Assembly: GCF_024139115.2 (NCBI RefSeq)
Contig: NC_085139.1
Location: forward strand, 101,604,158-101,668,157
Source of the DNA: Armigeres subalbatus
Lineage: Eukaryota; Arthropoda; Insecta; Diptera; Culicidae
Reading direction: 5' to 3'
DNA length: 64,000 nt
Below, piece by piece: positions 1 through 10,605 of this stretch. The notes beneath the pieces are model-generated. The model saw nothing but the letters and a program-made list of their open reading frames with translations, was not told the DNA's origin and ran no database searches. Within the stretch, counting starts at the first letter, position 1; every line of letters begins with the position of its first letter. The position numbers and the translations under genes were made by a program.

Positions 1-1036
1 GTGGAGAATCCTTTCCAGGATTCTGTGGAGAATCCTTTCCAGGATTCTGTGGAGAATCCTTTCTAGGATTCTGTGGAGAATCCTTTCCAGGATTCTGTGG
101 AGAATCCTTACCAGGATTCTGTGGAGAATCCTTACCAGGATTCTGTGGAGAATCCTTACCAGGACTCTGGAGAATCCTTACCAGGATTCTGTGGAGAATC
201 CTTAACAGGATTCTGTAGAGAATCATTACCAGGATTCTGTGGAGAATCCTCACCTGGATTCTGTGGAGAATCCTCACCTGGATTCTGTGCAGAATCCTTA
301 CTAGGATTCTGTGGAGAATCCTTACCAGGATTCTGTGGAGAATCCTTTCCAGGATTCTGTGGAAAATGCTGTCCAGGATTATGAGGTTACTGCTTTCCAG
401 GTTTCTGTGGAGAATTTTATCCAGGATTCTGTGGAGAATCCTCTCCAAGATTCTGTGGAGAATCATCTCCAGAATTCTGTAGAGAATCCTTTCAGGATTC
501 TGTGGAGAATCCTTTTCAGGATTCTGTGGAGAATCCTTTTCAGGATTCTGTGGAGAATCCTTTTCAGGATTCTGTGGAGAATCCTTTTCAGGATTCTGTG
601 GAGAATCCTTTTCAGGATTCTGTGGAGAATCCTTTTCAGGATTCTGTGGAGAATCCTTTCCAGGATTCTGTGGAGAATTCTTTCCAGGATTCTATGGAGA
701 ATCCTATCCAGGACTCTGTGGAGAATCCTTTCCAGGATTATGTGGAGAATGCTGTCCAGGATTATGAGGTTCCTGCTTTTCACGTTTCTTTGGAGAATCC
801 TTTCTAGAACTCTTCGGAAAATCCTTTCTAGAATTCTGTGGAAAATCTTTCTTAGTATTCTGTGGAAAATCTTTCCTAGTTTTTTTGTGGAAAATCCTTC
901 GCATAATTCTATGAAGCGGGATTCGGCGTAGAATTCTTCCCACGATATTATGGAAAATCCTTCCCAGAATTCTGTGTATATTTTTTCCAGAATTCTGTGG
1001 AGAGTCTTTTCCAGGATTCTGTAGTGAATCCTCTCA
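1..1036 (+). repeat. 24-bp dyad minisatellite, array 1 (plus orientation)
   Basis: About 43 tandem units of 24 bp, running in from beyond the left edge. Each unit is a 20-bp interrupted palindrome, arms AGAATCC and GGATTCT around a centre TTTCCA, followed by the linker GTGG. Centre variants (TTACCA, TCACCT, TTTTCA) are clustered; the stretch from 490 to 650 is nearly pure TTTTCA with a 1-nt shorter unit. Units from about 780 to 1036 are decayed. Both strands lack stop codons in the consensus, so open frames of 100-200 codons arise (Glu-Asn-Pro-Phe-Gln-Asp-Ser type). I infer these are not genes: there is no non-repetitive domain and frame shifts occur where the unit length changes. Confidence 0.97.
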
Positions 1037-2339
1037 TGGTTTTTGTATTCAGCAAATTTGTGCTAGGATATTTTCAAATAACTTGAAGACGAATTTTGTT
1101 GTAGAATTTGGATTACAATATTGGTTTATATTACCTTATTTTTCAGATTTGTAGATCTAATCTGCTCTTAGTTCATGTGAAAACTGATACCGTTCAACAT
1201 AAATCGCAACATATTGAACTATCATCGCTCAACAACCGACACATTTCCCACTCAACTCCCCAACCAACCCGGTCGGTCGCAACTTTCCGCTTGAAGTATC
1301 CGCACGTTAATCCGTACGTAATTAATTACTAAACAACCACCTAACTGTTTGAAACCCCTGTTTTGGCTAATGAATGACACTTGAGAACTGACGTACCTAT
1401 CGATCCACGGAGCCGCCGGCTAACCACACTAAATTAAGACTAATCATCTTGAAACCCTCTTGGGTGAGCGCTGCGTGCACTTCTGCACCGAGCCCTCCTC
1501 CCTACTTTCCCAGCCCGAAACACCAAGATTCAACCTTCAAAAGCGAGCCTCTCCTCCGCGGGCGTACATTCTGGGAAAAACATATTTTTATTTACTTGAC
1601 ACATGGCGAACAGGAAACTTCATAAGCCACAGCACCGGAGGAATCGAAGGCAAAAATGCCTTTGTTTCCACATCACATCCTATCCTCCATCCGTTGGGGG
1701 TTCCACGGCTTCGTTCGATTTGGTTGGCTTAATCAATGGCCCATTAATCATTATCGCTAGATAGTCAAACTCCCCGCCCCGTACGCTGACTACAAGGGCG
1801 GGCGGGTTGTGGTACGCGTTGTACGATGCCAACAGGATCGATCTCACCCCTCCGGCCGGCATGTAACATTTTCCATGCTCGAAAACATCAAAGGCAACTC
1901 GGAACACGTTGGACAGGAGGACAACGGTAAACCGTCTTTCGATGACATGTTAATTAATTTGTTACACTCGTTTCAACGGCTCCGCATGGATATGGTGCAC
2001 TCAATTATTCACCAAGAGGATCGAAGAAATGAGGACTTCACCGAGGGTGACCCGAGTGAGAATTGTAGAGTTTACTAGAGTACAATTCCGTTTAATCTGA
2101 TGGATATTGTTTATAGTTGGTGCTAATTGAATTTATTGATGATTAAGAAATTGATTGAATGATTGATTAAGAATTTGAATAACATACGAATACTCAATAT
2201 TATTGTAATGGTTATCGTTATACCCTAATGTAAGTTTGTTTAATTTCTGATTAGCTCACTTTACATGTTCATAATACTTGAAACGCAATTTCTATGAATA
2301 ACAAATTAAAAAAAAAGCTTTCTCCTCCGGCACTTCCTC
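1037..2339. other. Single-copy spacer between inverted arrays 1 and 2
   Basis: About 1.3 kb of non-repetitive sequence separating two arrays of the same family in opposite orientation. The part from 1200 to 2080 has higher GC and several short open frames on both strands (for example 1809-2078 plus and 1680-1907 minus), none recognised and none with convincing exon signals. The part from 2080 to 2339 is AT-rich. I see no terminal inverted repeats or tRNA-like elements in it. It is flanked like the loop of a very large imperfect inverted repeat. Confidence 0.6.
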
Positions 2340-4790
2340 CCTTTTCACAGAATCCTGGGAAGGATTCTTCACAGAATCCTGGAAAGGATTCTTCACAGAA
2401 TCCTGGGAAGGATTCTTCACAGAACCCTGGGAAGGATTCTTCACAGAATCCTGGGAAGGATTCTTCACAGAATCCTGGGAAGGATTCTTCACAGAATCTT
2501 GGAAAGAATTCTAAATAGAATCCTAGAAAGAATTCTAAACAGAATCCTGGAAAGAATTCTAAATCCTGGAAAGGATTTTAAACAGAATCCTGTAAAGGAT
2601 TCTAATCAGAATCCTGAAAAGGATTCTAAATAGAATCCTGGAAAGAGAAAACTCTAAACAGAATCCTGGAAAGGATTCTAAACAGAATCCTGAAAAGGAT
2701 TCTCCTGGATAGGATTCTTCACACAATCCTGGAAAGGATTCTTCACAGAACCCTGGTAAGGATTCTCCACAGAAACCTGGCAATGATTCTCCACAGAATC
2801 TTGGAAAGAATTCTAAATAGAATCCTAGAAAGAATTCTAAACAGAATCCTGGAAAGAATTCTAAATCCTGGAAAGGATTTTAAACAGAATCCTGTAAAGG
2901 ATTCTAATCAGAATAGGATTCTTCACAGAATCCTGGAAAGGATTCTTCACAGAATCCTGGAAAGGATTCTTCACAGAATCCTGGAAAGGATTCTTCACAG
3001 AATCCTGGAAAGGATTCTTCACAGAATCCTGGGAAGGATTCTTCACAGAATCCTGAGAAGGATTCTAAACAGAATCCTGGAAATAATTCTAAACAGAATC
3101 CTGGAAAGGATTCTAAACAGAATCCTGGAAAGGATTCTAAACAGAATCCTGGAAAGGATTCTCCTGGATAGGATTCTTCACACAATCCTGGAAAGGATTC
3201 TTCACAGAACCCTGGAAAGCATTCTTCACAGAATCCTGGAAAGGATTCTTCACAGAATCCTGGAAAGGATTCTAAACAGAATCCTGGAAAGGATTCTAAA
3301 CAGAATCCTGGAAAGGATTCTAAACAGAATCCTGGAAAGGATTCTAAACAGAATCCTGGAAAGGATTCTAAACAGAATCCTGGAAAGGATTCTTTACAGA
3401 ATCCTGGAAAAGATTCTTTACAGCATCCTGGAAAGGATTCTTTACAGAATCATGGAAAGGATTCTTCACAGAATCCTGGAAAGGATTTTTCACGGAATCA
3501 TGTAAAGGATTCTTTACAGAATCCTGGAAAGGATTCTAAACAGAATCCTGGAAAGGATTCTAAACAGAATCCTGGAAAGGATTCTAAACAGAATCCTGGA
3601 AAGGATTCTAAACAGAATCCTGGAAAGGATTCTAAACAGAATCCTGGAAAGGATTCTAAACAGAATCCTGGAAAGGATTCTAAACAGAATCCTGGAAAGG
3701 ATTCTAAACAGAATCCTGGAAAGGATTCTAAACAGAATCCTGGAAAGGATTCTTCACAGAATCCTGGAAAGGATTCTTCACAGAATCCTGGAAAGGATTC
3801 TTCACAGAATCCTGGAAAGAATTCTTCACAGAATCCTGGAAAGGATTCTTCACAGAATCCTGGAAAGGATTCTTCACAGAATCCGGATAGGATTCTTCAC
3901 AGAATCCTAGTAAGGATTCTTCACAGAATCTTCATAGAATCCTGCGAAGCATTCTTCACAAAATCTTGGAAAGGATTCTTCATAGAATCCTGCGAAGCAT
4001 TCTTCACAAAATCTTGGAAAGGATTCTTCATAGAATCCTGGGAAGGATTCTTCACAGAATCCTGGAAAGAATTATCTACAGAATCCTGGAAAGGATTCTC
4101 CACAGAATCCTGGAAAGGATTCTCCACAGAATCCTGGAATGGAATACCCAATAATCCTGGCAAAGTTTTTCCACAGAATCCTGGAAAGGATTCTACACAG
4201 AATCCTGGAAAGGATTGTACACAGAATCCTGGAAAGGATTCTTCACAGAATCCTGGAAAGGATTCTTTGCAGAATCCTGGAAAGGATTCTTTGCAGAATC
4301 CTGGAAAGGATTCTTTGCAGAATCCTGAAAAGGATTCTTTGCAGAATCCTGAAAAGGATTCTTTGCAGAATCCTGAAAAGGATTCTTTGCAGAATCCTGA
4401 AAAGGATTCTTTGCAGAATCCTGGAAAGGATTCTTTGCAGAATCCTGAAAAGGATTCTTTGCAGAATCCTGAAAAGGATTCTTCACAGAATTCTGGGAAA
4501 GATTCTCCACAGAATCCTGGCAAAGATTCTCCACAGAATCCTGGAAAGGATTCTCCTCATATTCATGGAAAGGATTCTTCACGAAATCCTGAAAAGAATT
4601 CTCCATAGAACCCCGGAAAGGACTCTCCACATAATTCTGGAAAGAATTCTCCACAGAATCCTGGGAAGAGTTCTCCACAGAATGATAGGGAGGATTTTGC
4701 TCAGAATCCTGAAATGGTTTTTCCAAAATATTCTGAGAAGGATTCTCTACAGAATTTTTGGAAGGATGATCCATTCAATCTTGAAAATCG
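2340..4790 (-). repeat. 24-bp dyad minisatellite, array 2 (minus orientation of array 1)
   Basis: About 100 tandem units of 24 bp with arms AGAATCC and GGATTCT around TGGAAA, the reverse complement of the array 1 core. The 4-nt linker varies in blocks: TCAC, AAAC, TTGC and CCAC. CCAC (around 4085-4130 and 4500-4560) is exactly the reverse complement of the array 1 linker GTGG. Blocks of one linker run together, for example AAAC at 3265-3740 and TTGC at 4262-4470. An exact 123-bp segment is duplicated (2490-2612 and 2792-2914). The last units, 4600-4790, are decayed. The long open frames here are repeat artefacts. Confidence 0.97.
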
Positions 4791-7135
4791 ATTTTTTAAA
4801 CCTTCTTTCATGCATCCGCTTTTTTTTTATTCAACGAAAATAAAAGTCACCCACATTCAGCTAAAAACAACCCAATGAATCAGAAACGTAAGTACAATCG
4901 CAAATTTATTCATAGACATGGCTTTATCTTCTCGCTGGGCCAAGATCGTTCCCCGGAACGGTAACGGCGGTGTCCATCTGTTAGCGCAAAGAACCTGCTT
5001 GCTTTTCCATTATCTTGGCACTAATAGTTTCTCGTCCACTTATGTCCTTGTGCCGTGCTCCCTCTCTCTCTGTCTTTCCATCCCGGAAGACGAATAGGAA
5101 GCGATATAACGCTTTGCTGTGGCAGTCGCCTGTTTATAGGATTCGAAGCCATGGAGGGACGTGTAGTAACGGGGGTAGGGACGGGTGGCACTATAGGCAA
5201 AAAGGTTAACTAATCTAAATGGCAGTGCTTTGCTGATTTCAGATTGTTTTCTCCCCTTTCGGAAAATGGAGAAATGCAGGAATGAGGGTGGCATAAGGAT
5301 GAGAATCGTTTGGGGAGGGCGATACAATATCGGCGTAGTTGGGCAAAACTTGTTGAATAGAATAATACACGGTTCGAGGGAGGTGCTTGCCTTCTCGGCT
5401 GGAGTGCTTTTATGGTACTACAGGAATTTTTTTGGTATAATAGTAAAAATGTTTGATCAATTTATTAGACACTTTTTCGGAAATATTGTAAACGATGACC
5501 AGAAGCGTGAAGACGTGAAATATGTAGTAATACGAGGCGGCTTTGAACGACTCGTAAGTGAGTTCAAATTATAGATATATAAATAACAGAAGTGTCAAGA
5601 CGTTAATTCACCAAATATGATCTAGGGGAAATGTTGATAACGTTCTACGTAAATTTCAAAAACTCCTAACGTGCTCAACAATTTTATTTTTATTTTTAGC
5701 CACTGCTATTTGATTAATTTAAGTTAGCATAAAGGTAACTAGTTTTAACAACACGAATCCAATCCAATTCGACCTACGAATAGCAAAATATTTCTGCATA
5801 ACCCAACCAGATATTAAAGCTCTGGCCACGTCCAGGTAAACCGGTTTTGCGCAAGCGGTCTTTCGATTCCATCATTTTTAACCTTGGATCATCTCGATTA
5901 CTGCAACAACTACGGCACGTGAAAGAGCGATTCCAACTCCGACACAATCATAATTGCATGCAATCGACCCAGCACGAAGGTATTCGCTCGTCGTGAACCG
6001 TGGATCTCCTTCTGTTGTTTGTTATGATGAGTCCCGTGTAGCAGCCGCTCAATTTGTCTCCCTTAGGGACGCCTTTTTTTGATGCGACGAATTAATTATT
6101 ACAGCAAGAAAAAAAAAGACGTCGCCGTCGAAACTCCAGAACCCAAACAGGTTTCGGACGGTCGCTGGCATCTCAGCCACACCCTCCATTGGCAATTTCG
6201 CCGAGGGGCTCATTTGGAGCGGGGCTCAATTCTGTCTCTTTTTTTTTTTGTTTTCGAGGTTATGCAACTTTGAGCTGGTTGGTGGAGAAGCAGGGCGCAC
6301 TACTACCACATTGCCGATGAAGAATTCTCATTTGCTTTCGCTTTGCCAGAGCGCGGTGATGAACGCTCGAATGAATGTTGCAAATTGTTGGAAAGGCATT
6401 ATAAACACGATACAAGTCGCCAAATCCCCGAGAAGAGAGATAGAGTTGAGGGCCGAGGTGTAAGCGAGAATTTTTATGAACTCGGCTCGGGCGGGCCCAT
6501 TAAAATGTTTCGCATTCCACGAGGAATGTGAAAGTCGACACAAATTCAAGAAGTAATATTGATAACAGTGCGTAAAAAATGCAGTTACTGAATCCAAGTT
6601 TGATTAAGTTGTTTATTATGCAATCACAATCACATCATATGTCCTACTCGATGAAGGATTGAACCGAAATAGATAAGACACTGCTTCAACGCTACATGAT
6701 TCGAAATGTTATGCCGCTGATAGCTTATTTGAGTGGAATACATTAAGCGCCTGTAGTATATGTTATCCTACATGCAGTGAGACTGCAGCAGTCCCATGGG
6801 AAGCAAATAGCATGTCACAGAACACATAAATGTTGGGATAAACCACGGACAAAATTGAACGTCTGGTAACTTCCAAGACCCAAAGCCGGAACTCGCATTA
6901 CATTCCCCTACATGAACATTAGCGTCTAGACGCTCAGTTCTCTAAGCACTCCCACAGATATCAACTGCGAGATTTCTAAGCGAAGTTTCTATAACTGCTG
7001 TATAACGAGAAAGTTAATGTTGGATAATAAAAATTGTAGTAAATTTGCTAGACTGTGAGGATTTTGCGGAATATAGAAAAACCTGGAAGAAAATCGACTA
7101 AATGCCCTGAAAGAACTCAGGTTTATTTCTTCGGA
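4791..7135. other. Non-repetitive AT-rich spacer
   Basis: About 2.3 kb of apparently single-copy DNA between arrays 2 and 3. Short open frames (up to 114 codons at 5230-5574) show no recognisable domain. A decayed Feilai-like SINE fragment lies at 6895-6990. Otherwise I see nothing that I can name. Confidence 0.5.
6895..6990 (-). mobile_element. Decayed Feilai-like SINE fragment
   Basis: The segment matches, with many substitutions, part of the better preserved SINE at 15017-15313: both contain GCATTACAT followed by a CCCC-containing stretch, then CTAAGCACT, CCCACAG or TCCACAG, CAACTGCGAG or TAACTGCGAG, and TTTCTAAGC in the same order and spacing. No tRNA-like head, tail or target duplication is visible, so this is an old truncated copy. 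Confidence 0.6.
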
Positions 7136-9170
7136 GAAATTGATCAACCTCTCCAGAGGAATGTCAAAGATCCCGGACAGAATTCTGAATGCATTTGAAG
7201 GAATTACGCACAGAATGCTGGAGGGACTTCAAACAGAATTCCGAAGGGATTCCGGACAGAATTCAGTATTCGAAAGGGCTTACGCACAGAATCCTGAATC
7301 AATTCCGGACAGAATCCGGAAGGCATTTTTTTAAAACAACATCCTGAAAAAATCCCGAAAATAAATCTGAAGGCATTACGGATAAAATCCTGACATAATC
7401 CGAAAGTGATGCCGGACACAATCCTGAGTGGATTCCGGACAGAATCCTGAGTGGATTCCGGATAGAATCCAGAAGGTATTCGATACAGCATCCTGATGGA
7501 ATTATGGAGGGATTACGCACAGAATTCCTAAACGATTCTGGATTTGAAGGAATTGAAGGAATTCCGTAGATAATTTTGAAGAATGCTGAAAAGATTCCGG
7601 ACCAAACCCTCGACGGAATCCGGATAGAATCCATAACAGATTATTGGCAGAATTCTTAAGGTTAAGGTTATAAAGGAAAAAATCCAGACGAGATTACGGA
7701 TCGAAGAACCGGACCGAATCCATGAAGAATGTCAAATAGAATCCTGAAGGAGTTCCGAAGATAATTCTGAAGAAATTCCGGACAGAATCCAGAATGGATT
7801 TTGAACAGAATCCAGAGAGGATTCCGGAAAGTATTTAAACAGAATGCTGAAGGGATATCCGACAGAAACGGTAGGGGATTAGGGACTGAATCTTGCTTGG
7901 ATTCCGGACAGATTCCTAAATTCTGAAGGACTTTCAGACATATTACTGAAATGACTTCGCATAGAGTTTTAAAGGCATTCCAAAGATAATTCTGTAGAAA
8001 TTTTTGACAGAATCCTGAAGCAATTTTGGACATCATCCTAAAGGGATTCCGAACAGTGGAGATAGTCCAGACGAAATGCCGAGTGAATTCCGGACAGAAT
8101 GCTGAAGGGTTTGCGGACAGCATCCTGGAGGAATTTCGAAAAGAAATCTGAAGGAATTACGCACACAATCCTAAAAAGATTCCTGACAGAATCCTGAAGG
8201 TATTCAGAACAGAATAATTCTGGACAGAATCCTATGGAGATTCAGGACAGCTTTTTGAAGGTAATATGCAGAGGTTACGCACATAATCCTGAAGTGATTC
8301 CGGACAGAATCTCGAAGTAATTTCGTGCAAAATCCTTTAGGAGTTTCGAACAGCATCTTGAAGAAATTCTGGAGATAAATCTGGAAGCAAAACGGATAGG
8401 ATTCTAAAGAGAATTGGGGTTAGAATTCTGAAGGGATTCCGGACAGAATCCTGATGGTAGTTTGGATAGATTCCTGAAGGGGTTCCGGACAGAATCCGGA
8501 TGGATTCTAGAAGGGTTTCCAGACTGAATCTTGCTCGGGAACTGGACAGAATGCTGAAAGGATGATTAATGGCGAAATTCCATATCGGATAACGAGAATT
8601 CTGAAGGGATTGCGAACAGTTCCTGAAAGAATTCCGAAGGGATTTCTGGCACAATCCTAAAAGTTTGCGAACACAATCTTGAAATTTCGGACAGAATCCA
8701 GAAGGGTTTCCATAATTTTAAAATGTGGTGGATTCCTGACACGATCCTTAAGGCATTCTGAACAGAATTCTTAAGGAACTTAGGAAACAATCTTGTAGGC
8801 ATTCTAAACAAAACCCTGCAGCGATTCCGGACAGAATCTTGAAGATATTGCAAACAAAATTCTGACGGGATCCAGAATGGATTCCAGACAGAATCCTGGA
8901 AGGATTTCGACTCGAAAACTGATGGAATTCCGGAGATAATCCTGAAGTGATTAAGGGCAACATCCTGAAGGAATTTTGGAGAGAAACTGATGATAATACG
9001 AACATAACAAATATAAAAAAATCCCGACAGTATTTTTTAGATATCCAGGACAGAATCCAAAGGAGTTTGGGAATGAATACCAAAAAAAACTGAAGGTTGT
9101 TCGGACAAAATTCTGAAGAAAATTTTCACAGCATCCAGAAAGAATTCCAAAACGAAATATAACAGAATTA
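7136..9170 (-). repeat. Highly degenerate 23-bp dyad minisatellite, array 3
   Basis: About 88 diverged units. The consensus is core GAATCCTGAAGGGATTC (6-bp arms, 5-nt centre) with linker CGGACA. Few adjacent units are identical and many carry indels, so this is the oldest-looking large array. The minus-strand consensus is stop-free, which explains the 70-150 codon minus-strand frames. The 17-nt core is identical to the reverse complement of the array 5 core although the linkers differ. Further stray units lie at about 14070-14120. Confidence 0.9.
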
Positions 9171-9176
9171 GGAGGA

Positions 9177-10020
9177 GGTATTCCTCCTTTCAAGAGGCTC
9201 GGAAGCCTCCTTTCAAGAGGCTCGGAAGCCTCCTTTCAAGAGGCTCGGAAGCCTCCTTTCAAGAGGCTCGGAAGCCTCCTTTCAAGAGGCCCGGAAGCCT
9301 CCTTTCAAGAGGCCTGGAAGCCTCCTTTCAAGAGGCTCGGAAGCCTCCTTTCAAGAGGCCTGGAAGCCTCCTTTCAAGAGGCTTGCTGGAAGCCTCCTTT
9401 CAAGAGGCTCAGAAGCCTCCCTTTCAAGAGAGCTCAGGAAGCCTCCTTTCAAGAGGCTCGGAAGCCTCCTTTCAAGAGGCTCGGAAGCCTCCTTTCAAGA
9501 GGCTCGGAGGCCTCCCTTTCAAGGGGCCTGGGAGCCTCCTTTCAAGAGGCTCGGAAGCCTCCTTTCAAGAGGCTCGGAAGCCTCCTTTCAAGAGGCTCGG
9601 AAGCCTCCTTTCAAGAGGCTCGGACGCTTCCTTTCAAGAGGCTCGGAAGCCTCCTTTCAAGAGGCTCGGACGCTTCCTTTCAAGAGGCTCGGACGCTTCC
9701 TTTCAAGAGGCTCGGAAGCCTCCTTTCAAGAGGCTCGGACGCTTCCTTTCAAGAGGCTCGGAAGCCTCCTTTCAAGAGGCTCGGAAGCCTCCTTTCAAGA
9801 GGCTCGGAAGCCTCCTTTCAAGAGGCTCGGAAGCCTCCTTTCAAGAGGCTCGGACGCTTCCTTTCAAGAGGCTCGGAAGCCTCCTTTCAAGAGGCTCGGA
9901 AGCCTCCTTTCAAGGCTCGGAAGCCTCCTTTCAAGAGGCTTGGAAGCCTCCTTTCAAGAGGCTCGGAAGCCTCCTTTCAAGAGGCTCGGAAGCCTCCTTT
10001 CAAGAGGCTCGGAAGCCTCC
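9177..10020 (+). repeat. 23-bp GC-rich dyad minisatellite, array 4 left arm
   Basis: About 36 units of 23 bp with arms AGCCTC and GAGGCT around CTTTCAA and linker CGGA. It is well homogenised, with a recurrent sub-variant in which GAAGCC is GACGCT (9600-9860). It is much more GC-rich than the other arrays, yet keeps the same layout of arms, centre and linker. The plus-strand consensus is stop-free, giving a 232-codon repeat frame that crosses the flip point. It starts abruptly within decayed array 3 sequence. Confidence 0.96.
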
Positions 10021-10165
10021 TTCCGAGCCTCTTGAAAGGAGGCTTCCGAGCCTCTTGAAAGGAGGCTTCCGAGCCTCTTGAAAGGAGGCTTCCGAGCCTC
10101 TTGGAAGGAGGCTTCCGAGCTTCTTGAAAGAAGGCCTTCGAGCTGCTTGGAAGAAGGCTTCACAG
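10021..10165 (-). repeat. Array 4 right arm, inverted orientation
   Basis: About six units identical in type to 9177-10020 but reverse complemented, starting after a 6-nt centre GCCTCC at 10015-10020. The left arm reads CAAGAGGCTCGGAA up to 10014 and the right arm TTCCGAGCCTCTTG from 10021, so the junction is a perfect inverted repeat that extends for about 140 bp per arm with a few mismatches in the outer units (10100-10165). Confidence 0.95.
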
Positions 10166-10494
10166 AGGTGGAGAAGGATGATTCTAATCCTCTTGCAACG
10201 AAGCAACCGAGCTTAAGTGAAAAAAAAAATCATTTTGTTCTTCAATTGTTCCGCAGCACTTCATACATTGTCCTGGTTGTGAAAGGCAGAATTCAATTGG
10301 GATTTATTGATCGCATTGCATATTATGTACAAAATAAATTTGAAATAGAAATTTCTCATAAACATTTAAAAATGCAAATTTTGAACAACTTCTTGTGGAA
10401 AGACTTGAGAATTTCCTTTGGAAATTTTATTAAATTTTCTGTGAAGGATTTCCCATTAAAATCAATAGAATTTCACTTTGAACCAACTTTTTTG
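10166..10494. other. AT-rich spacer
   Basis: About 330 bp of AT-rich sequence without a recognisable gene. The segment 10390-10480 has repeated short GGAAATTT-like motifs that may be a very old array, but I cannot define a unit. Confidence 0.4.
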
Positions 10495-10605
10495 ACGGGG
10501 AAGGGCCGTTTGGTCGAAGGCCACAAAGCCCAAAGCTGTTCGGCCGAACATGTCATTTGACCCAAAAAATCATTACAACGAAACTCGTCTGATATAAAAT
10601 CATTT
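10495..10605 (+). repeat. Left part of a degenerate 21-bp TTTGGCCGAA array
   Basis: Contains the motifs GTTTGGTCGAAGG, TTCGGCCGAACATGTCATTTG and a diverged unit, matching the motif that recurs on the far side of the TIR element at 12349-13110. The array was split when that element inserted: the left side ends AAATCATTT and the right resumes TCATTTGGGTGAAAAAGCC. Confidence 0.7.

Noticed and set aside
1680..2078. Overlapping frames on both strands in the array 1/2 core
   Set aside because: Both strands give protein-like composition over the same bases, so at most one could be real, and neither resembles a family that I know.
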